Assembly: GCA_011046295.1 (NCBI GenBank)
Contig: DSAV01000249.1
Span: 1 to 16,050 of the forward strand
Origin: Deltaproteobacteria bacterium
Lineage (GTDB): Bacteria > Desulfobacterota > Syntrophia > Syntrophales > Smithellaceae
DNA length: 16,050 bases
Direction of reading: 5' to 3'
Below, piece by piece: positions 11,654-16,050 of the stretch (positions within the stretch are counted from its first letter, which is position 1; each line of letters starts with the position of its first letter). The position numbers and the translations under genes were made by a program. The notes beneath the pieces are model-generated. The model did no database searches. It saw only the letters and a list, made by a program, of their open reading frames with translations, and was not told where the DNA came from.

Positions 11654-13339
11654 CTAGTCTTTTTCAGATATTTTTGTCCAAGAGTTGCGAAGCGGCACTA
11701 TCCGATTGAAAACCGGTTTTCCGGGTTTTGTGTCTTTTTCGTCAGCGCAGAAGTATCCCTGCCGTTCGAACTGATAACGGCTGCCGGGCCGCGCGCCGGC
11801 CAGGCTTGCTTCGGCATAGCACCCCTTTACTGTTTCCAGCGAATGTTGGTTTAAAAAGTTCAGGAAATCTTCCTTGGCGCCCGGATCGGCAATGTTGAAC
11901 AGGTACTCGTAAAGACGGACTTCGGTTTCTACGGCCTCAGCCGCCGATACCCAGTGAATCACGCCCGGCACCTTGCGCCCGTCAGCGGGCGGGCCGTCTT
12001 TTGTCTCCGGCGCGTAAGTGCAATGCAGCTCAATTAGCTTGCCGCTTTTTTCGTCTTTAACCATTTTTTCAAATTTGATGACATAGGCGTTGCGCAGGCG
12101 CACCTCGCGGCCCGGTCCGAGACGGCGGTATTTTTTCGGCGGTTCTTCCATGAAGTCGTCACGCTCAATATAAATTTCACGGGAAAAGGGAACTTTCCGA
12201 AAACCAAGTTCAGGACGCAGCGGATGATTGGCGCATTCGATTTGTTCTACTTTCCTTTCCGGATAATTGTCGATAATCACCTTGAGCGGCCGTAAAACGC
12301 ACATCGCCCGCGGCGCATTTTCGTTCAGGTCTTCGCGCACGCAATGCTCCAACAGCGCGATGTCGATAAGGTTATCTTTTTTGGCTACGCCGATTTGCGC
12401 GCAAAACTGACGTATGGCCTCCGGCGGATAACCGCGCCGCCGCATTGCCGCTACCGTGGGCATGCGTGGGTCGTCCCAGCCGGTGACATATTTATTCCGC
12501 ACCAGTTCAATGAGCCGGCGTTTGCTCAGAACCGTGTAACTCAAATTAAGCCGCGCGAATTCTATTTGCCTGGGACGGTTGCCAGGAATCAGCCGTTCGA
12601 CAAACCAATCGTAGAGCGGACGATTGTTTTCAAATTCCAGCGTGCAGATGGAATGGGTGATGCCTTCCAGCGCGTCGGACAGGCAGTGAGCGAAATCGTA
12701 CATCGGATAAATAACCCAATTCGTTTGTGTCCGGTAATGCGGTTCCCGCTTAATGCGATACAAAACCGGGTCGCGCATGACGATATTGGGCGAGGCCATG
12801 TCGATTTTGGCGCGCAGTGTGTGCGCTCCGTCGGGAAATTCACCGGCTCTCATCCGGGTGAACAAATCGAGGTTTTCCTCGACACGGCGGTTACGGTAAG
12901 GGCTTTCCTTTCCCGGCTGCGTAAACGTACCTCGATTTTCCCGGACTTCCTCGGCGCTCAGGGAACAAACAAAGGCGTCACCTCTTTTGATAAGCTGCAC
13001 GGCGAACCCGTAGAGCTCTTCGAAGTAGCCGGAAGCGTAAAACAGGCGCTCTCCCCAGTCGAATCCCAGCCAGTGCACGTCGCGGATAATGGATTGAACG
13101 TATTCCATGGATTCGCCCGCCGGGTCTGTGTCATCAAACCTCAGATTGCAGGTTCCCCCGTACTGGAGGGCGATGCCGAAATTCAGGCAAACGGATTTAG
13201 CGTGTCCGATGTGAATGTAACCGTTGGGTTCGGGCGGGAAACGCGTGACCACACGGCCGTCGTTCTTGTTTTGTTTAAGGTCAGTGTCAATGATGTCGCG
13301 GATAAAGTCGCTCGAACCTGGAATAAACTGCTGCGTCAT
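11654..13339 (-). CDS. glnS: Glutaminyl-tRNA synthetase
   Basis: GlnRS (561 residues from the chosen start) is a class I enzyme that charges tRNA-Gln with glutamine in the cytoplasm; E. coli GlnRS has 554. The Rossmann signature is PPEPNGYIHIGHAKS, with HIGH as the first class I motif, and VLSKRRL is the KMSKS-equivalent loop. RFDDTDP and the tRNA-Gln acceptor-binding region match the family, and the C-terminal anticodon-binding beta-barrels are full length. The start at 13339 (MTQQFIPGSSDFIRDI) has GGGAG (13353-13349) 9 nt upstream on the coding strand. In-frame ATGs at 13363 and 13393 lack a ribosome-binding site. It is downstream of the dehydratase with a 247-nt gap and is probably transcribed separately. 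Confidence 0.96.
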   Translation of the reverse strand: MTQQFIPGSSDFIRDIIDTDLKQNKNDGRVVTRFPPEPNGYIHIGHAKSVCLNFGIALQYGGTCNLRFDDTDPAGESMEYVQSIIRDVHWLGFDWGERLFYASGYFEELYGFAVQLIKRGDAFVCSLSAEEVRENRGTFTQPGKESPYRNRRVEENLDLFTRMRAGEFPDGAHTLRAKIDMASPNIVMRDPVLYRIKREPHYRTQTNWVIYPMYDFAHCLSDALEGITHSICTLEFENNRPLYDWFVERLIPGNRPRQIEFARLNLSYTVLSKRRLIELVRNKYVTGWDDPRMPTVAAMRRRGYPPEAIRQFCAQIGVAKKDNLIDIALLEHCVREDLNENAPRAMCVLRPLKVIIDNYPERKVEQIECANHPLRPELGFRKVPFSREIYIERDDFMEEPPKKYRRLGPGREVRLRNAYVIKFEKMVKDEKSGKLIELHCTYAPETKDGPPADGRKVPGVIHWVSAAEAVETEVRLYEYLFNIADPGAKEDFLNFLNQHSLETVKGCYAEASLAGARPGSRYQFERQGYFCADEKDTKPGKPVFNRIVPLRNSWTKISEKD

Positions 13340-13520
13340 ATATTTGAACTCCCTGCTCTTCATAAAATGAGGGCGCTTTGGCAAAACCGCCAATTACGCC
13401 ATTCCGGCGAAAGCATCCAACCGATATTTTCAATAGTTTCCTGAAGACGCGTTTTTATCCGCGTGACAAAAAAACGATTTTTTCAAAATTCTCAGCATGC
13501 GCACCGGAATCTATAATATT

Positions 13521-13551
13521 CGTGAAAATATATCAACGGCATATCTTCACG
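13521..13551 (-). promoter_or_regulatory. Inverted repeat in the glnS upstream region
   Basis: CGTGAAAATAT (13521-13531) and ATATCTTCACG (13541-13551) form an 11-bp inverted repeat with one mismatch and a 9-nt spacer. It lies between the dehydratase stop and glnS. There is no T-run on either side, so an operator or leader hairpin is more likely than a terminator. No protein can be assigned. The rest of 13340-13586 shows only A/T-rich runs. Confidence 0.35.
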
Positions 13552-13586
13552 AAGGCGCGACAAAAAATATTATGAGTTGTTTTTCA

Positions 13587-14570
13587 TCAGCCAAGCAGGG
13601 TTTTCAAAGTATCCATGTTCAGGTTGCCGCCGGACATAATCATGGCCACTTTTTTCCCGGCCAGGCGGTCTTTGATTTTGTAGGCGGCCATCAAAGACAC
13701 CGCGCCCGCGGCTTCGGCCAGATTGTGAGTGATGGAAAGCGCCATTCTGATTCCCTCAATTATTTCCTCTTCGCTCAGAAGGACGACGTCGTTGATAGTA
13801 TCCTTCATAATGACATAGGGCAGATGAAAAACGCTTCTGGCCGCCAGGCCGTCGGCGATGGTGTAAGCGCCTTCATCAAGCGTTATAACTTCTCCTTTCA
13901 CGCGGGAATGAGAGAAGGAAGGAACATTGTGCGGTTCCACCCCGATGATTTCGATGTCCGGCTTGATGGCGCGAGCGGTTTTTAAAACTGCCGCGCAGCC
14001 CGCGCCGCCGCCGATAGGACAGATAATCGTGTCAACATCGGGCAGGTCTTCGAGAATTTCGAGTGCCATGGTAGCCAGGCCGTTGAGGATTTCGGGTTCA
14101 TTGCCCTGCTGGACATAATAGTAACCGGCGCTGTCCACCAACTCCTCGCAGTATGATTGCGCGTCGTAAAAATCCTGTCCGCGCACAACCAGTTCCGCGC
14201 CGTAACTTTCTATAATTCTGTTGATTTCCGGGTTATTATTTTCCGGAACAACCACCGTGCACGGCACGTTGAACCATTGCCCCGCCCAGGCCATTGCCAA
14301 TCCGTGATTGCCCCTGGTTGCCACGAGAATGCCGCCTTCCAGTTCTTCCTGGGAAACATGATGGAAAAAATTGAGCGCGCCCCTGATTTTGAATGACCCT
14401 GTCGGATTGTGGTTTTCGTGCTTGACAAAAGCCATGCAACCCAGAAGCCGTGATAATTCCGAATAGCAAATCAGGTTTGTCCTGTTTAAGTATCGGTAAA
14501 TGACCGATTTTGCCATTAAAGTTCCTGCTAAATTGACCCGCTTGCTGAGTTCTTCGTATTTTTTAAGCAT
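13587..14570 (-). CDS. PLP-dependent threonine/serine dehydratase, catabolic type
   Basis: This 327-residue fold-type II PLP enzyme should deaminate threonine to 2-oxobutanoate (and serine to pyruvate) in the cytoplasm. The PLP lysine is K61 in NPTGSFKIRGA, the substrate/carboxylate loop is ATRGNHG (84-90), the phosphate-binding glycine loop is GGGAG (187-191) and the C-terminal SGGN (313-316) contacts the PLP ring nitrogen. It ends after the catalytic domain with no ACT regulatory domain, unlike biosynthetic IlvA (about 510). Length and layout fit TdcB-like enzymes. Serine racemase or 3-hydroxyaspartate dehydratase remain possible, since they share these motifs. Products would be substrates for the 2-oxoacid oxidoreductase encoded on the other strand. 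GGAGG (14580-14576) is 5 nt before ATG 14570. Confidence 0.9.
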   Translation of the reverse strand: MLKKYEELSKRVNLAGTLMAKSVIYRYLNRTNLICYSELSRLLGCMAFVKHENHNPTGSFKIRGALNFFHHVSQEELEGGILVATRGNHGLAMAWAGQWFNVPCTVVVPENNNPEINRIIESYGAELVVRGQDFYDAQSYCEELVDSAGYYYVQQGNEPEILNGLATMALEILEDLPDVDTIICPIGGGAGCAAVLKTARAIKPDIEIIGVEPHNVPSFSHSRVKGEVITLDEGAYTIADGLAARSVFHLPYVIMKDTINDVVLLSEEEIIEGIRMALSITHNLAEAAGAVSLMAAYKIKDRLAGKKVAMIMSGGNLNMDTLKTLLG

Positions 14571-14583
14571 AAAAGCCTCCCGT

Positions 14584-14616
14584 GCTGTACGCTACTATCC
14601 TAATGCATGGTACAGC
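14584..14616 (-). promoter_or_regulatory. Inverted repeat just upstream of the dehydratase ribosome-binding site
   Basis: GCTGTAC (14584-14590) and GTACAGC (14610-14616) form a perfect 7-bp inverted repeat around a 19-nt centre that includes ATGCAT. It lies 4-5 nt from the GGAGG of the dehydratase gene. It could be an operator or a leader hairpin controlling translation; the spacing would also suit a dimeric repressor. Read on the plus strand it is followed by TTTTTC, so a weak terminator is an alternative. Confidence 0.35.
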
Positions 14617-14631
14617 CAGATTTTTCTTTTG

Positions 14632-14652
14632 CCTTAGGTCTTTAACCTAAAA
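14632..14652 (-). repeat. Heptamer tract at the 3' end of waaA
   Basis: On the plus strand the units are CCTTAGG (14632), TCTTTAA (14639) and CCTAAAA (14646), the inverted form of the TAAGRCY heptamers. The waaA stop codon (14644-14642) is inside the middle unit. Confidence 0.6.
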
Positions 14653-15934
14653 ACTTTTCTATCATTTCCGCGTAACGCCCGGCCGCTCCTTTGTTGGCGG
14701 CGACAACGGCTTTACCCGGTGCGCCCCTCTGTTCGAGTCCGGCTTCATCGCGCAGCACCTGAAGAATTTTTTTCTGCAAATCTCTGGCGTTCTTTACCGT
14801 CATGGCGCAGCCGGCTTCCTCCAGCAATTTTTTCTCTTCGCTGAAATCTTCCATGGAAGGGCCGTAGAAGATAAATTTTCCCCATGCCGCCGCTTCCAGA
14901 ATATTCTGGCCTCCTTTCGGCACCAGGCTGCCGCCGCAATACACAACTGTGGCCACACAGTAAATCTTGAATAACTCTCCGATAACGTCCACAACGATAA
15001 TTCTTTCACCCGACCGCATTTTTCCCCTGTTGATTTTGCTTAAGGTAATGACATCAGTGAACCCGTTTTGCCCCAGCAGGTCGATAACCGCCGAGGACCT
15101 TTCGATATGCCGGGGAACGATAATTAGATTATAATAAGGGTATAAATCCAGTATCCGTCGGTATACCCTGATGATTATTTCCTCTTCTTTCGGATGAGTA
15201 CTGCCGGCGACAAAAAACCTCTCGTCCTTTCGGGCGTTCAGGCGCCGGCAGGTTTCATCGCGTAACTGGTCGGAAATACGCGCGGCCAGACCGTCGTATT
15301 TGGCGTTTCCCATTACGGTTACTTTATCCGCGGGCATTCCTATTTTTTTCATACGGCGCGCGTCAACTTCGGTAATCATGGCGACGGCCGTTAAACCAGC
15401 GAAAATTCTTTTCCAAAAAAATGCCGTCAAACGGTATTTGCCGTAGGAGCGCGGCGATATGCGCCCATTGACCATGAGCGTTTTGACGCCCTGCGCCTGG
15501 CAGGCTTTGAGAAAATTCGGCCATATTTCCGTTTCCACCATGACAAAAACATCCGGCGCGGCTGTTTTTAAAACGTTACTCACGACGCAGGGAAAATCGA
15601 GGGGAAAATAGATAAAAGCGGAGGCGCCCTTTATCAGGCTGCGGGCCATCTGCTGGCCTGTTTCCGTGGAGGTGGAAAAAACAATATCCGCGTCAGGAAC
15701 TTTATTCTTTAGCGCCTCCACGATGGGTGCGGCGGCGGTGACTTCTCCCACCGATACCGCGTGTATCCACAAGCGTTTTTTGCTTTTCAGGCGCGCGAAG
15801 ATTTCAGCTTGCCGGCCGCCGAGCTTGGGGATAATGCTTTTGCGGTATTTTCCCTTGAATAACACGACGATTAAATAATAGGGAAAAAGTATTATGGCCA
15901 CGATAAGCAGCAAAATATTGTATAAAAAATACAT
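14642..15934 (-). CDS. waaA: 3-deoxy-D-manno-octulosonic acid (Kdo) transferase
   Basis: WaaA/KdtA (430 residues) is the inner-membrane GT30 glycosyltransferase that adds Kdo from CMP-Kdo to the lipid A precursor. An N-terminal membrane segment (about 4-26) is followed by WIHAVSVGEVTAA with the catalytic-type Glu64, VETEIWPN, NGRIS, MGNAKYD, VAGSTHPKEEE, VPRHIER and the donor-binding GGSLVPKGGQNILEAAAWGK segment. All of these are WaaA family landmarks, and the length is normal (about 420-430). The start ATG 15934 has no convincing Shine-Dalgarno, and a TTGACA element lies close upstream (see findings). The stop is within a heptamer repeat. The dehydratase follows 71 nt downstream on the same strand. 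Confidence 0.96.
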   Translation of the reverse strand: MYFLYNILLLIVAIILFPYYLIVVLFKGKYRKSIIPKLGGRQAEIFARLKSKKRLWIHAVSVGEVTAAAPIVEALKNKVPDADIVFSTSTETGQQMARSLIKGASAFIYFPLDFPCVVSNVLKTAAPDVFVMVETEIWPNFLKACQAQGVKTLMVNGRISPRSYGKYRLTAFFWKRIFAGLTAVAMITEVDARRMKKIGMPADKVTVMGNAKYDGLAARISDQLRDETCRRLNARKDERFFVAGSTHPKEEEIIIRVYRRILDLYPYYNLIIVPRHIERSSAVIDLLGQNGFTDVITLSKINRGKMRSGERIIVVDVIGELFKIYCVATVVYCGGSLVPKGGQNILEAAAWGKFIFYGPSMEDFSEEKKLLEEAGCAMTVKNARDLQKKILQVLRDEAGLEQRGAPGKAVVAANKGAAGRYAEMIEKFLG

Positions 15935-15939
15935 GCTTT

Positions 15940-15968
15940 ATCTTCAGATTTTTCCATGCCGGTGTCAA
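15940..15968 (-). promoter_or_regulatory. Candidate promoter of waaA
   Basis: On the minus strand a perfect TTGACA (15968-15963), a 17-nt spacer and GAAGAT (15945-15940) place the predicted start within a base or two of the waaA ATG (15934). The -10 is weak (three of six matches). The absence of a ribosome-binding site fits a leaderless transcript but does not prove one. Confidence 0.3.
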
Positions 15969-15990
15969 GGATTTACTTTGGGAAATAGGC

Positions 15991-16050
15991 TGAAGGTGGA
16001 GCCCCGCTATAGCGGGGCGGAATCCGGCGGATGCCGGACAAAAGGTTGGA
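15991..16050 (+). repeat. Family-C two-hairpin repeat at the window end
   Basis: GAAGGTGGAGC leads into hairpin 1, GCCCCGC (16001-16007), TATA, GCGGGGC (16012-16018), then GGAA and hairpin 2, TCCGGC (16023-16028), GGAT, GCCGGA (16033-16038), ending AAAGGTTGGA. The layout is the same as 2677-2733. The window ends inside or just after it. Confidence 0.7.

Noticed and set aside
12344..13444. Long plus-strand frame (366 codons) opposite glnS
   Set aside because: It lies entirely over glnS and its leader on the other strand, shows no recognisable domain, and glnS is unambiguous. The open frame follows from the GC-rich third positions of glnS.

Overview
The window looks like the chromosome of an anaerobic Gram-negative bacterium. 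It encodes an outer-membrane beta-barrel protein ending in Phe and a Kdo transferase, so there is an LPS-bearing outer membrane. It also encodes a complete four-subunit 2-oxoacid:ferredoxin oxidoreductase, which is typical of strict anaerobes. The N-terminally extended HflX, a separate GlnRS and the style of the intergenic repeats suggest a deltaproteobacterium (Desulfobacterota, perhaps Syntrophales). That placement is inference, not something proved here.

Layout. 1-499 is repeat-rich DNA. 500-763 is a small GIY-YIG nuclease gene between two inverted copies of a 38-39 bp repeat. 946-2625 is a porin-like gene with its own promoter, 5' UTR hairpin and strong terminator. 2916-4511 is hflX, followed by a four-helix-bundle protein gene (4551-4907) set among heptamer repeats. 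4988-6958 is an exported, C-terminally anchored 5'-nucleotidase. 7304-10301 is a tight porC-porD-porA-porB operon (gamma, delta, alpha, beta), then a SAM methyltransferase (10358-11137). 11212-11386 is a promoter and tRNA-Gln(CTG). On the minus strand, read from right to left, are waaA (15934-14642), a PLP-dependent threonine/serine dehydratase (14570-13587) and glnS (13339-11654). The tRNA-Gln gene and glnS converge.

Function. The core genes are housekeeping or central metabolism: ribosome rescue (HflX), acyl-CoA/pyruvate electron chemistry (Por), amino-acid catabolism (dehydratase), Gln-tRNA charging (tRNA plus GlnRS) and envelope (porin, WaaA, nucleotidase). Nothing points to a known defence island, prophage, CRISPR array or integron.

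The unusual part is the intergenic DNA. Almost every gap is a mosaic of a few repeat families: (A) a hairpin unit running GTCATTGCGA...GAAGCAATCTC, often in forward/inverted pairs; (B) a core CCCTAAAGGGCACGCGAGGC with flanking TAAGRCY-like heptamers; (C) a two-hairpin unit starting AAGGTGGAGC whose stems differ by compensating changes; (D) CGTGAAG heptamers and an ACGAGATACG motif. The strongest candidate for an undescribed system is the family-A element at 427-824. A GIY-YIG nuclease gene lies exactly between two inverted copies, and gene-less pairs elsewhere look like its non-autonomous derivatives.
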